A stretch of DNA of 64,000 bases from Gemmatimonadota bacterium. Its GTDB lineage: Bacteria; Gemmatimonadota; Gemmatimonadetes; Longimicrobiales; Gaopeijiaceae. Positions within the stretch are counted from its first letter, which is position 1, and every line of letters begins with the position of its first letter. A program made the position numbers and the translations under genes. This document shows, one piece after another, positions 34,186 through 43,687 of the stretch. The stretch spans positions 202,846 through 266,845 of the forward strand of contig JBBEBG010000036.1 of NCBI GenBank assembly GCA_040882465.1, given 5' to 3'. Below the pieces are notes generated by a model. It had not been told where the DNA came from and searched no databases. It saw only the letters and a program-made list of their open reading frames with translations.

Positions 34186-35067
34186 TCAGAGCCCCGCGGA
34201 CGGGTCCTCGTCCCCAAGCTCCCGCTGGAGCTCGAGGGCCGCGTCCGATGCGGGATACAGGCGGAGGAGCCGCGCCGCCTCGTCCTCGGCCTCGGCATCC
34301 CATCCCAACTCGCGGTACGCCCGGACCATCGCGAGGAGCGCCCGCGGAGCCCAGGGCGTATCGGGATAGGTGTCCACCACCGCTTCGTAGATGAGGATCG
34401 CGGAGTCGAGACCGCCACGCTGGTGATATTGGCGCCCCTCCTCGTACTCCTTTTCAGCCAGCTTCCGCCACATCTCATCCCCGATGGCCTGGGCTTCCTC
34501 GGCCACGTTGAGACCGCGGAACTGGAGCGCAGTCTCGGAGCAAGCCTGGATCGCCTCGCGCGTGTAGGTCTGGTCCCTCGCCGGGATCGGCGAGAGCTCG
34601 GCGTATGCCCGACAGATCCCGAGCGAGGCCTCCGGCGCCAACCCGTGGCCCGGGTGCTGCTGGAGAAAGGTTTCGTACTCTGCCGCCGCGGTGATGAACT
34701 CCTCACGCGCCGCGTGGGCGCGGGCCGTATAGATGCGGGCCTCGGGATTGCGCGGGTGACCGGGCGACTCCCGGACCAGGAGGCCGAAGGCCTCGATGGC
34801 GGCGTCCCAATCCTCCTCCTCGAAGGCAGCGACTCCGGTCGAGTAGAGCTCTTCCGCCCCGAGGCCGGCGAACCGGATCGCCGAGGCGCACGACAGGGGC
34901 AAAAGCACCACCGCCAACGCGAAGAGACTAAGGCCCCGGCTCGACCGGCGAGTCGGCGCGTCAGGCGAAACCCGGACGGGGAGCCCCCCCTCGCCGCTGG
35001 GGGACACCCGCCCCAGTTCGGGGCCCCGCCCCACCTCAGGGGTTTTCCGACCGCCTGATCCGCTCAT
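34186..35067 (-). CDS. bamD: BamD/YfiO-like outer-membrane assembly lipoprotein
   Basis: BamD is the TPR lipoprotein of the Bam complex that inserts beta-barrels. The 293-residue product has a long charged n-region, then a hydrophobic stretch and lipobox LPLSC (Cys60). TPR-like helices follow, with EELYSTGVAAFEEEDWDAAI, HPRNPEARIYTARAHA and YPDTPWAPRALLAMVRAYRE, the repeat style of BamD. The start is uncertain: GGGAG before 35067 favours that ATG, while in-frame ATGs at 35085 and further upstream would add 6 to 21 residues. It sits just before nadD with a five-base gap. Confidence 0.8.
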   Translation of the reverse strand: MSGSGGRKTPEVGRGPELGRVSPSGEGGLPVRVSPDAPTRRSSRGLSLFALAVVLLPLSCASAIRFAGLGAEELYSTGVAAFEEEDWDAAIEAFGLLVRESPGHPRNPEARIYTARAHAAREEFITAAAEYETFLQQHPGHGLAPEASLGICRAYAELSPIPARDQTYTREAIQACSETALQFRGLNVAEEAQAIGDEMWRKLAEKEYEEGRQYHQRGGLDSAILIYEAVVDTYPDTPWAPRALLAMVRAYRELGWDAEAEDEAARLLRLYPASDAALELQRELGDEDPSAGL

Positions 35068-35280
35068 CGCTCTCCCGTGGCCCATCTCATCGCCCTCGCG
35101 CCCGTACCCCGTTTTCGTCATTCGGCCCACCCCACGGGCCCCTTCCTCCGCGGCCGGGGCCTTCCGGGGAAGCCCGGAAGTCTGGTCGCAGCACCCTCCG
35201 GAATCAACCTCCAGCCCCTTAGGGGCGGCCCCTGGGGCAGCCCTTGGCGGCGGTCCCCCCCTCTTGTTTCGATTACTCCG

Positions 35281-36414
35281 TCATCGTCCGTAGAAGTCCC
35301 GGATCGCGTCGGAAACCTGCGCCAGGCGGTCTTCTCCGAGCTCCGGAAAGATCGGAAGGGACAGGACTTCTTCGCAGAGCCGCTCGGCGACGGGGAAAGT
35401 CCCCGGTCGTCCGCCCAGCTCCGCGAAACAGGGTTGGAGGTGCAGAGGAACCGGATAATACACGCCCGTTCCGATGCCACGCTCCTGGAGAAACCCGCGG
35501 AGGGCGTCCCGGCGCTCCGCGCGAATTGTATACTGATTATAGACGTGGAATGTCCCGGCGGACTCCTTGGGGAGGAAAACTTCCGCAACATCGGCAAGGG
35601 CATCCCCGTACGAAGCGGCGTTTCGCCTGCGGCCCTCCGTCCATCGCTCGAGGTGCCCCAGCTTGACGCGAAGCACGGCCGCCTGAAGCGCGTCCAGCCT
35701 GGAGTTCGTCCCCACCATTTCGTGATGGTACATCTGCCGTCCCCCGTGGACCCGAAGCTTCGCGACCTTGTCGGCGAGCTCCGGGTGGTGCGTCGAGATG
35801 AGGCCGCCGTCGCCGAACCCGCCGAGGTTCTTCGTCGGGAAAAAGGAGAAGGCCCCGGCGTCGCCGGCCGCTCCGGCCATGACCCATCCATCCCGGGAGC
35901 CCGGGCCGTCTTCCCTCCTTCGCGCCCCGATCGCCTGCGCGGCATCCTCGAGGACGAAGGCCCCTCGAGTTTTCGAGACCTGTACGAGTCCCGCCATCGC
36001 GGCCATTTCGCCAAAGAGATGCACGGGAACGACGGCGCGTGTCCGATCGGACCAGGCCGCCTCGACGGTCTCGAGCGTCACGTTGAAGGACTCGGCATCC
36101 ACATCGCAGAAGGCGGGCCGGAACCCCGCGTTCCAGGCCGCGCCCGCGGTCGCGAAGAAGGTGAAGGCCGGGACGATCGCCTCGTCGCCGGGCCTCGGGT
36201 CCATGGCCCGGAGGGGGAGAAGCAGTGCGTCCGTCCCCGAGGCGCACCCGATCGTGCAGGGGACGTTCAGGAAGGCGGCCATCTCCTTCTCCAGACCCTC
36301 GACTTCCGGGCCCAGGACGAAGCCCTGGGACTCGACCACACGCGAGACCGCATCCGACACCTCGTCCCTGATCGTCTCATGCTGGGCTTTCAGGTCGAGG
36401 AGGGGAACGCGCAT
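35281..36414 (-). CDS. DegT/DnrJ/EryC1/StrS-family sugar aminotransferase
   Basis: These PLP enzymes transfer an amino group to a keto-sugar nucleotide for surface polysaccharides. The 377-residue protein shows the opening VPLLDLKAQH, ASGTDAL, DAAQAIGA with the cofactor Asp, and the PLP lysine Lys195 in FFPTKNLGGFGDGG. The ATG at 36414 follows GAAGG; the frame extends 30 codons further upstream without a good signal. It is set among TPR genes and bamD rather than other sugar genes. The likely partners (UDP-sugar dehydrogenases and epimerase) are 4-10 kb further along on the same strand. WbpE/WlbC-like UDP-3-keto-GlcNAcA aminotransferases are candidates given the dehydrogenase at 45430. Confidence 0.88.
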   Translation of the reverse strand: MRVPLLDLKAQHETIRDEVSDAVSRVVESQGFVLGPEVEGLEKEMAAFLNVPCTIGCASGTDALLLPLRAMDPRPGDEAIVPAFTFFATAGAAWNAGFRPAFCDVDAESFNVTLETVEAAWSDRTRAVVPVHLFGEMAAMAGLVQVSKTRGAFVLEDAAQAIGARRREDGPGSRDGWVMAGAAGDAGAFSFFPTKNLGGFGDGGLISTHHPELADKVAKLRVHGGRQMYHHEMVGTNSRLDALQAAVLRVKLGHLERWTEGRRRNAASYGDALADVAEVFLPKESAGTFHVYNQYTIRAERRDALRGFLQERGIGTGVYYPVPLHLQPCFAELGGRPGTFPVAERLCEEVLSLPIFPELGEDRLAQVSDAIRDFYGR

Positions 36415-36475
36415 CTGGCCTTCGTGGGAGAACCGGGGGAGAGGTTGGGAAAGGAGCGGTCCCGAAACAGCGGGG

Positions 36476-37435
36476 TCAGCAGGGCCCGTCAGTGCCACGG
36501 CCAAAACGGATCTGGTCTATCCGATCGCGCGCCCGGTCCCAGAGGGCTCCCGTCGCCTGGTCCTGGCGCAGGACCTCGATGACGTTTTCGAAGGCCCGGA
36601 CGGCGGCCGCGCACTCGCCCCTCGCGGCGAGAATCTCCGCGATCTCGAACCAGGCGGGCGCCACATTTCTTCGGGGCTCGCCGATCGAGATCGTGTTCTG
36701 ATACATCCGGAGCGCCTCCTCGGTGTCCCCATTCATCTGAGCCGCGCGGGCGAGCTCGGTCGAACAGTCCCCGACGTAGTAGTCCAGCTCCGAAAGGAGG
36801 TCACGCCGAAGTCCGTTTCTAGCCTGCTCGAAGAAGATCAGAGCGCGCTCGCAATCGCCGAGCTCGCGGTGTGCCCGTGCCATCTCGTAGACGACGTCCG
36901 GCGACGACGCCGCTTCGAGAACGGCCTTCTCGAAGAAAGGGACCGCCTGCCCGTATTGGCCCCTGCGCGCGAAATGTCTCGCGAGCGGGAGGGCGACCCC
37001 CGACAGGCTGACCCCCGGGCGGATCTCCATCGCGGCTTCGTAAGCGGTCGCGGCCGCGATCCCGTCGTCCCGTGCCACGGCTTCCCCCGCCACCCGGAGC
37101 AAGTCCGAAGCGGCCAGGTTCGCGACGGCCGAATCGAGCGCCACCGCCTCCGCGTAATGCGCGCGCGCCTCCTCGATCCGTCCGGAACGCGCGTACGCGT
37201 GCGCCGCTCGCACCAGGAGCTCGACGGTTCGATCGCCCTGGCGCAGCCCGAGGCGGTACTCGGCGAGTGCCTCCGGGAGATCGCCCCTCGCGAACGCCTG
37301 GTCGCCCCGGCGCATCGCGCCTTCCTCGGATCCTGATCCGCCGCATGCCACGAGCGGAATCGCCCCGAGGAGGAGCAGCATGGTAACCCGAGTTTTCCGG
37401 GCTCCGCGGCGGAGCTTGCGAAGGAGTCCGGTCAT
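36476..37435 (-). CDS. TPR-repeat lipoprotein
   Basis: The 319-residue protein has a lipobox ending at Cys31 (PLVACGG) followed by about six tetratricopeptide-like helix pairs. Examples are AMRRGDQAFARGDLPEALAE, VVYEMARAHRELGDCERALI and AWFEIAEILAARGECAAAVR. TPR arrays are protein-binding scaffolds; no catalytic motif is visible. Its start overlaps the stop of the upstream TPR gene by four bases (ATGA), so the two are translationally coupled and probably act together at the periplasmic face of a membrane. Confidence 0.8.
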   Translation of the reverse strand: MTGLLRKLRRGARKTRVTMLLLLGAIPLVACGGSGSEEGAMRRGDQAFARGDLPEALAEYRLGLRQGDRTVELLVRAAHAYARSGRIEEARAHYAEAVALDSAVANLAASDLLRVAGEAVARDDGIAAATAYEAAMEIRPGVSLSGVALPLARHFARRGQYGQAVPFFEKAVLEAASSPDVVYEMARAHRELGDCERALIFFEQARNGLRRDLLSELDYYVGDCSTELARAAQMNGDTEEALRMYQNTISIGEPRRNVAPAWFEIAEILAARGECAAAVRAFENVIEVLRQDQATGALWDRARDRIDQIRFGRGTDGPC

Positions 37436-38217
37436 ACCGGTGATACCTCGACCTCGTCGAACTGGACTCCCGCCGAGATCAGGTAGGCGCGCGACCGCCG
37501 GTCATGAGGGTCCATCTCCAGGCAGCGCCGCCACTCGGCGATCGCGTCGTCGCGTCGCCCCATCCGAAGGAGAAGCGCGCCGAGCCGCACCCGGGCGTCG
37601 AGAAAGGAAGGGTGTTCCGCGAGCACGAGCGTCAGCTCGTCCACCGCGTCTTCGAGCTCTCCCATCGCGACGAATCCCTGGGCGAGCCGATTCCGGATGT
37701 CCACGAACCAGGGTCGGATTTCGAGCGCCTTCCGGTACTCTTCCACCGCGTCCTCGGCGCGCCCCGCCTGCATGTAGAGGTCTCCAAGCCGGGAGTGGTC
37801 CACGGCGATCCGGTTTCCGAGTTCCGCCGGGAACGAGTCGTCCGCCGCCGCATCGAGCTCGCGGAGCCGATCCACCGACTCGCCGGCCTCATCGGAGCGC
37901 CCGAGCTCGCTCAGGATCACGACGCGGTTCAGATGGGCATCGGCATACCGTGGATTCAGCCGAATCGCCTGGTCGAACTCGTCGAGCGCCCTGTCCGGGT
38001 GCCCCAACATCGCCCTGCAGACCCCCGCCCAATTCCGGACATCGGGAAAGTCGGGATTAGCGGCGAGGATCTCCTCGAAGTCAGCGAGCGCAGAAGCGTA
38101 ATCGTCCCGCTCCCACGCCGCTCTCCCACGTGCGATCAGATGTTTCAGGTTGAAAGCGAAGCCCTGCCGGCCCGGAGAAGGACCGGGGGTCCAACCATCG
38201 TTCGCGTCTTCGAGCAT
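37432..38217 (-). CDS. Cytoplasmic TPR-repeat protein
   Basis: The 261-residue product has no signal peptide and is made almost wholly of tetratricopeptide repeats. LIARGRAAWERDDYASALAD, FDQAIRLNPRYADAHLNRVV, YRKALEIRPWFVDIRNRLAQ and LAEHPSFLDARVRLGALLLR show the typical W/L-G-Y-A-x-F-A-P spacing. The start follows GGAGG at eight bases. It is the first gene of the minus-strand run that leads through the TPR lipoprotein, the DegT-type enzyme, bamD, nadD and secA. Its binding partner is unknown. Confidence 0.82.
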   Translation of the reverse strand: MLEDANDGWTPGPSPGRQGFAFNLKHLIARGRAAWERDDYASALADFEEILAANPDFPDVRNWAGVCRAMLGHPDRALDEFDQAIRLNPRYADAHLNRVVILSELGRSDEAGESVDRLRELDAAADDSFPAELGNRIAVDHSRLGDLYMQAGRAEDAVEEYRKALEIRPWFVDIRNRLAQGFVAMGELEDAVDELTLVLAEHPSFLDARVRLGALLLRMGRRDDAIAEWRRCLEMDPHDRRSRAYLISAGVQFDEVEVSPV

Positions 38218-38280
38218 CGTGGAGGCCTCCGTTCTGGTTTGGAGGGGGACCGCCGGCCCCTTCGCGGGAGTGAAACACCT

Positions 38281-38311
38281 CCGGCCCTCACTTTGGTCCT
38301 GAGGGCGCCGG
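38281..38311. promoter_or_regulatory. Hairpin in the region between the TPR operon and purU
   Basis: GCCCTCA (38284-38290) pairs with TGAGGGC (38300-38306) around a nine-base loop, with CCG/CGG outer arms at 38281-38283 and 38309-38311. It lies in the 246-base divergent intergenic region that must hold both promoters. I saw no clear -35/-10 pair and no known riboswitch core. Confidence 0.3.
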
Positions 38312-38463
38312 ACCCTCGACGACGATTCCGTTCGCAGCCATTCCTGAAGCCATTCCAGAGCCTTGATTCCCTTCCCTGGTCCACGTACCCTCCGTGCGCG
38401 CGCTCCGAAGTGCCGCGAGGCCCCCTCGGTCGCGCCTCATTTGTTTCCAGGGGGTTGTGCCGG

Positions 38464-39324
38464 ATGTCCGCCATCGTCTTCCTCATTGACTGCCCCGACC
38501 GGAAGGGTCTCGTGGCCTCCACGAGCAACTTCTTTTACAAGCGAGGCTTCAACCTCCTCCACTGCCAGCAATACGTGGACCCGGAGGATCGGCACTTTTA
38601 CATGCGCATGAAACTCAGCCTCGAGGACCTCGGAACCTCGCGAAAGGAGCTTGAAGAAGACTTCGCCGCCTTCGCCGGGGAGCTGGAGATGGAGTGGTCC
38701 GTCCATTACACGGACTACGTCCAGCGGATCGCCGTCCTGGTGACCACCGCGCCGCACTGCCTCTACGATCTCCTCCTCCGAAAGGAGGAGGGCGAGCTCC
38801 GGTGCGAGATCCCCGTGATTATCAGCAACCACGCCACGCTCGAAGGTGTGGCGGACCGCTTTCGCATCCCCTTCCACTTTCTTCCGGTGACGCCTGATTC
38901 ACGCGCGGAGCAAGAGGAGCGCCTTCAGGAGCTCCTTCGCCGGTATCACATTGACCTGGTCGTGCTCGCGAGGTACATGCAGGTCCTCACGGCGAACGTC
39001 GTGGCGCCCTATCGCGGCCGGATCATCAACATCCACCACGCCTTCCTTCCAGCCTTCCAGGGGGGAAATCCCTACGAACGCGCGTATGCCCGCGGCGTGA
39101 AGATGATCGGGGCCACGGCGCACTACGTCACGGAAGAGCTCGACGAGGGGCCGATCATCGAGCAGGGTGTGGAGAGGGTCACGCACGAGCACACCCCCGA
39201 GGAGCTGCGCCGAATCGGACGCGATGTGGAGCGGATCGTGCTCGCGCGCGCAGTGAAGGCGCATGTGGAACACCAGATCATCGTCTCCGGCCGCCGTACG
39301 ATCTGTTTCGGCGGCGCCTCCTGA
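38464..39324 (+). CDS. purU: Formyltetrahydrofolate deformylase
   Basis: PurU hydrolyses 10-formyl-tetrahydrofolate to formate and tetrahydrofolate and so balances one-carbon pools. The 286-residue protein begins with an ACT domain (about 1-85, LIDCPDRKGLVAS and the GFNLLHCQQ segment). The catalytic formyltransferase fold follows, with Asn189, His191 and Asp227 in INIHHAFLPAF and EELDEGPII. The ATG at 38464 gives the standard N-terminus and follows AGGGGG at about nine bases. The frame extends far upstream but only as a shadow of the TPR gene. It is the only plus-strand gene between 23 and 64 kb, divergent from the TPR operon and convergent with the UDP-xylose synthase gene. Confidence 0.95.
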   Translation: MSAIVFLIDCPDRKGLVASTSNFFYKRGFNLLHCQQYVDPEDRHFYMRMKLSLEDLGTSRKELEEDFAAFAGELEMEWSVHYTDYVQRIAVLVTTAPHCLYDLLLRKEEGELRCEIPVIISNHATLEGVADRFRIPFHFLPVTPDSRAEQEERLQELLRRYHIDLVVLARYMQVLTANVVAPYRGRIINIHHAFLPAFQGGNPYERAYARGVKMIGATAHYVTEELDEGPIIEQGVERVTHEHTPEELRRIGRDVERIVLARAVKAHVEHQIIVSGRRTICFGGAS

Positions 39325-39361
39325 CGCCGGCCCGCTCGCCCTGCGGCTCCCCGCTCCCGGG

Positions 39362-40324
39362 TTACTGAAGAGTCCGGGCGCGCGCGTTTCCAGTCTCGAC
39401 GAGAGCGCGAAACCAGGGTACGGTTCGGCGAATTCCTTCGGTGAGCTCCACTTTGGGCTCCCACCCCAGGAGGGCGCGGGCCCGTGAGATGTCGGGGCGC
39501 CGCACCTTGGGATCGTCCACCGGAAGCGGGTAATATCGGATCTCCGAGGCGCTGGCCGTTTCCTCGACGATCACCCTCGCAAGCTCCGCCACCGTAAACT
39601 CGTTGGGGTTCCCCAGGTTCACGGGGTCCGAACCCGAGGCGTGGAAGAGTCGCGTGATCCCCTCCACGAGGTCGTCCACGAAACAAAAGGACCGCGTCTG
39701 CTCGCCGGATCCATAGATGGACAGCGGCTCCCCCCGGAGCGCCTGTACGATGAAGTTCGAGACGACCCGCCCGTCGCCCGGCCGCATCCGGGTCCCATAG
39801 GTGTTGAAGATCCGCACGATCCGCGTATCGATCCCGTGGGCGCGGTGATACGCCATCGTGATCGCCTCCGCGAATCGTTTCGCCTCGTCATACACTCCGC
39901 GCGGCCCGACCGGGTTCACGTTTCCCCAATAACTCTCCGGTTGCGGATGGACCTGAGGATCTCCATAAACCTCCGAGGTCGAGGCCAGGAGGAAGCGCGC
40001 GTTTGTCGCCCTCGCCATTCCGAGCATGTTGTGCGTGCCTAGGCTTCCCACCTTGAGGGTCTGGATTGGAAGCTCGAGATAATCGACCGGGCTCGCGGGT
40101 GACGCGAAGTGGAGGATCCCGTCCAACTCCCCGGCCAGGTGGAGAGGTGTCGAGACGTCGTGCTCGATAAAGGAGAAGCTTGAATTGTCCGCGAGGTGTT
40201 CGAGGTTTCTCCGGTGCCCGGTGATGAAGTTGTCCACACCCACGACCCGGTGGCCGTCCGCGAGGAAGCGGTCCACCAGGTGAGACCCGAGGAAACCCGC
40301 CGCACCGGTGATGAGAACCCTCAT
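39362..40324 (-). CDS. uxs: UDP-glucuronate decarboxylase (UDP-xylose synthase)
   Basis: The enzyme converts UDP-glucuronate to UDP-xylose. The 320-residue extended short-chain dehydrogenase has the NAD motif GAAGFLGSH (7-15), the STSEVYGDP segment and the catalytic Tyr145-x3-Lys149. These lie in [14 protein letters not shown], which is the diagnostic UXS signature together with YWGNVNP just before it. Its start overlaps the stop of the UDP-glucose dehydrogenase gene (ATGA). The two therefore form a coupled pathway from UDP-glucose to UDP-xylose for surface polysaccharide. A UDP-glucuronate epimerase is less likely given the signature. Confidence 0.9.
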   Translation of the reverse strand: MRVLITGAAGFLGSHLVDRFLADGHRVVGVDNFITGHRRNLEHLADNSSFSFIEHDVSTPLHLAGELDGILHFASPASPVDYLELPIQTLKVGSLGTHNMLGMARATNARFLLASTSEVYGDPQVHPQPESYWGNVNPVGPRGVYDEAKRFAEAITMAYHRAHGIDTRIVRIFNTYGTRMRPGDGRVVSNFIVQALRGEPLSIYGSGEQTRSFCFVDDLVEGITRLFHASGSDPVNLGNPNEFTVAELARVIVEETASASEIRYYPLPVDDPKVRRPDISRARALLGWEPKVELTEGIRRTVPWFRALVETGNARARTLQ

Positions 40325-41658
40325 GCCGGCGGCCCCTTCGGCGCTTCTGGGAGCACGGCCGGCCTCCCGATCGAGTGATATTCGAAGCCGAGCTCACGCA
40401 TGCGGGCGGGCTCGTAAAGGTTTCGCCCGTCGAAGATGATGCAATGCCGCAAGCGCCCCCGCATCCGATCGAAGTCCGGCCGCCGGTACGGTTGCCACTC
40501 GGTGCAGATGAAAAGCGCGTCGGCTCCTTCGAGGCAATCGTAGTTGTGCTCCTTGAACTCGATTCGCTCCCCCAGGATCGAGCGGGCGCGATCCATCGCC
40601 ACCGGATCGTGGGCCCGAACGCGCGCGCCCCGGGCGAGCAGTCCCTCGATGACGACAAGGCTCGGCGCCTCGCGCATGTCGTCGGTTCCCGGCTTGAAGG
40701 CCAGCCCCCATACCGCGAAGGTACGCCCCGAAAGGTCCTCGCCGAATCGTTGCACGGCTCGGTCCACGAGGAGCCGCTTCTGGTCGTGGTTCACCCGCTC
40801 CACCGCGTCGAGGAGGCCCCCTTCCTGCTCCATTTCGCTGAGCGTCTTGAGCAGGGCCTTCACGTCCTTCGGAAAACAAGACCCGCCGTACCCTATCCCG
40901 GGGAAGAGAAAGGCCTGTCCGATCCGCGAGTCGCTCCCTACGCCATGGCGCACTCGATCCACGTCGGCGCCCGTGACCTCGCAGAGGCGCGCCATGAGGT
41001 TCATGAAGCTGATCCGGGTCGCGAGCATCGCGTTGGCGGCGTACTTGGTGATCTCGGCGGAAGCCACGTCCATGAACAGGATCGGATTCCCCGTCCGGAC
41101 GAAGGGGGCGTAAAGCTCCTCCAGCGTCGCGCGAGCCCGCTCGCTCTCCACCCCGAGAACCACGCGGTCGGGTTTCATGAAGTCCTCGACCGCGGCTCCC
41201 TCCTTGAGGAACTCCGGATTCGAGCAGACGTGGACGGGATGGGAGGTGCGGGCCTCGATCTCCCGGCGGACGAGGCGCGCCGTCCCGACCGGGACCGTGC
41301 TTTTCGTCACGACGACCTTTTCGCCATTCATGTGGTCGCCGATGGACCGTGCGACGGCGAGCACGTGCTGGAGATCGGCGGACCCATCTTCACGTTCGGG
41401 CGTCCCCACGGCGATGAAGATCACCTCCGCCGCGCGGACGGCGTCCCCGATCTCGGTTGTGAAGCGAAGGCGTCCCTCCTGAAGGTTCTGCTCGACGAGC
41501 GGGTCGAGACCCGGCTCGTGGATGGGGACCTTGCCCTCCGAGAGGGCCTTCACTTTTTCCGCGACCGAATCCACGCAGGTGACGTCATTCCCCGTCTCCG
41601 CGAGGCACGCACCCGCGACAAGTCCAACGTATCCGGTTCCGACGATGGTGACTTTCAT
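40321..41658 (-). CDS. ugd: UDP-glucose 6-dehydrogenase
   Basis: Ugd oxidises UDP-glucose to UDP-glucuronate with two NAD. The 445-residue protein has the N-terminal Rossmann motif GTGYVGL (7-13), KSTVPVGT (119-126) and the catalytic Cys261 in [26 protein letters not shown] marks the C-terminal UDP-binding domain. The product is used directly by the coupled UDP-xylose synthase downstream. It lies 118 bases after cysN-cysC on the same strand. It is a different subgroup from the second dehydrogenase at 45430, which has the UDP-HexNAc-type signatures. Confidence 0.95.
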   Translation of the reverse strand: MKVTIVGTGYVGLVAGACLAETGNDVTCVDSVAEKVKALSEGKVPIHEPGLDPLVEQNLQEGRLRFTTEIGDAVRAAEVIFIAVGTPEREDGSADLQHVLAVARSIGDHMNGEKVVVTKSTVPVGTARLVRREIEARTSHPVHVCSNPEFLKEGAAVEDFMKPDRVVLGVESERARATLEELYAPFVRTGNPILFMDVASAEITKYAANAMLATRISFMNLMARLCEVTGADVDRVRHGVGSDSRIGQAFLFPGIGYGGSCFPKDVKALLKTLSEMEQEGGLLDAVERVNHDQKRLLVDRAVQRFGEDLSGRTFAVWGLAFKPGTDDMREAPSLVVIEGLLARGARVRAHDPVAMDRARSILGERIEFKEHNYDCLEGADALFICTEWQPYRRPDFDRMRGRLRHCIIFDGRNLYEPARMRELGFEYHSIGRPAVLPEAPKGPPA

Positions 41659-41776
41659 GAGGCGTTCGAATGGGATCGAGAACGAAGGATGGGCGAAAAC
41701 CTACCTGACTGGGACCGCTCCGACAACGCGACGGCACCCGCCCCCCCGGCGCCGCGACGGATACGACAGGACGAGG

Positions 41777-43687
41777 TCATCCCGGGGGTACTAGTCCGTC
41801 TTGGACGAGTCGGTCCACGATGCGATCCACGGCCTCTTCGACCTGGATCGATGAGGTGTCGAGCTCCATCTCGGGCTTTTCGGGCGGTTCGTACGGTCCG
41901 CGGCTCCCGGAGAGGTTTCCGAGCCGCCCCTCCGCCTCCAGCCGGTAGAGCCCCTTGGGATCTCGCTTTCGAAGCTCTTCGAGCGGCGCATGCACCCAGA
42001 TCTCCAGGAACCGTCCCTCCGGGAAGAGCTTCCGGAGGTTGTCGCGCCCTTCCCGGTACGGCGATACGAACGTGCAAAGTACGAGATTCCCATGTTCGAA
42101 GAAGAGCTTCGCGACCTCACCGGCCCGTCGGATGTTCTCCACCCGGTCGCGAGGACTGAAGGCCAGGTCTCCGCAAAGCCCGTGCCGGATCTGGTCCCCA
42201 TCGAGGAGCATGGTCCGCACGCCCCGCTCGAAGAGGCGGCGTTCCAATTCGCGCGCGATCGTGGTCTTTCCGGCACCGGAAAGACCTGTCAGCCAGAGAA
42301 CTGCCGCCCGGTTCACGTTTCGGAGCTCCCGCTCCTCCCGCGGGATGTTCCAGGCCTGCCAGACGACGTTCGGCGAGACCGGTCGGCCGGATTTTGGAGA
42401 ATCTTCCCCTTCGAGATCCAACCGTCGCACCATGCCTCGGATCATCCCGGCCGCAACCGTGACATTGGTGTGCGGATCCACGAGGACGAAGCTCCCCGTC
42501 TGGATGTTGATCTGGTAGGAGTCGAAAAAGAGGGGCTTCGACGTCGAGATTTCCACCCGCCCGATCTCGTTCAGGCCGAGTGTCCGGGTCTTCTCGCGGT
42601 GAAGCGTGTCCACGTCCACCCGGTACTCGACCTTGTCCACGAAGGCTTGCACCTGCCGGGTCGTGTGAAGGAGGAGATACGGACGGGCCGGCTCCATCTC
42701 CTCTTCATTCATCCAGCAGAGGTAAGCCTCGAAACGATTGCCGAGCTCGGGGAGATTTTTCTTCCGGACGACCATGTCGCCCCGGGAGATATCCACCTCG
42801 TCCTCCATGGTGAGGACGACGGCTTCCCCGGCTCGCGCCTCCTGCGTCACGCCCTCATAGGTCTCCACGGTGCGCACGCGGGTTCGCATCCCGGAGGGGA
42901 GAACGAGAACCTCTTCACCCGGGCCGATGGAGCCCGACGCCACGGTTCCGGCGTATCCTCGGAAGTTTTGATGCGGGCGCAGGACGTACTGCACCGGAAA
43001 GCGGAAGTCGATCTGGTTCCGGCGCGCCCCGACGCTGACGTTTTCCAGCTTGTGGAGGAGCGAGCCCCCCTTGTACCAGGGCATCCGGTTGGACCAGTCC
43101 ACGACGTTGTCGCCCTCGAGCGCGCTGATCGGGACGTAGGAGATATCCTTGACCGTGAGTTTGGTCGCGAACTCGCGGAATTCGGCGCGGATCTGGTCAT
43201 AGACCTCCTCGGAGTAGCCCACGAGGTCCATCTTGTTCACCGCGACGATGACGTGCGGGATCCCCAGGAGGGAGGTGATGAAGGCGTGCCGCCGCGACTG
43301 CGTCAGCACTCCCTTTCGTGCGTCCACGAGGATGACCGCCAGCTCGGCGGTCGAGGCGCCGGTGACCATGTTTCTCGTGTACTGCACGTGCCCCGGCGTA
43401 TCCGCGATGATGAACTTCCGCTTCGGCGTCGCGAAATAGCGGTACGCGACGTCGATCGTGATTTTCTGCTCCCGCTCGGCCCGGAGCCCGTCGGTGAGGA
43501 GAGCGAGGTTCACCCTTTCTTCCCCAAGGCGCCGGCTCGCCCCCTCGATCTGCTCCATCTGATCTTCGAAGATGGATTTGGTGTCGTGGAGGAGGCGGCC
43601 GATGAGGGTGCTTTTCCCATCGTCCACGCTCCCGGCCGTCGTGAACCGGAGGAGTTCCGTCTCGGCGTAAACTCTGGGGGAGGACAT
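41777..43687 (-). CDS. cysNC: Fused sulfate adenylyltransferase subunit 1 / adenylylsulfate kinase
   Basis: The 636-residue protein carries two steps of sulfate activation. The N-terminal GTPase half (about 1-430) has GSVDDGKST (19-27), ADTPGH and NKMD and helps CysD make APS from sulfate and ATP. The C-terminal kinase half has a P-loop GLSGAGKTT (about 467-475), DGDQIRHGL and FSPRDRVENIRR and makes PAPS. Such fusions are common. The start overlaps the cysD stop by one base (TGATG), so the two subunits are translationally coupled. No PAPS reductase or sulfite reductase gene is in the window. PAPS could therefore serve sulfation as well as assimilation. Confidence 0.96.
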   Translation of the reverse strand: MSSPRVYAETELLRFTTAGSVDDGKSTLIGRLLHDTKSIFEDQMEQIEGASRRLGEERVNLALLTDGLRAEREQKITIDVAYRYFATPKRKFIIADTPGHVQYTRNMVTGASTAELAVILVDARKGVLTQSRRHAFITSLLGIPHVIVAVNKMDLVGYSEEVYDQIRAEFREFATKLTVKDISYVPISALEGDNVVDWSNRMPWYKGGSLLHKLENVSVGARRNQIDFRFPVQYVLRPHQNFRGYAGTVASGSIGPGEEVLVLPSGMRTRVRTVETYEGVTQEARAGEAVVLTMEDEVDISRGDMVVRKKNLPELGNRFEAYLCWMNEEEMEPARPYLLLHTTRQVQAFVDKVEYRVDVDTLHREKTRTLGLNEIGRVEISTSKPLFFDSYQINIQTGSFVLVDPHTNVTVAAGMIRGMVRRLDLEGEDSPKSGRPVSPNVVWQAWNIPREERELRNVNRAAVLWLTGLSGAGKTTIARELERRLFERGVRTMLLDGDQIRHGLCGDLAFSPRDRVENIRRAGEVAKLFFEHGNLVLCTFVSPYREGRDNLRKLFPEGRFLEIWVHAPLEELRKRDPKGLYRLEAEGRLGNLSGSRGPYEPPEKPEMELDTSSIQVEEAVDRIVDRLVQDGLVPPG

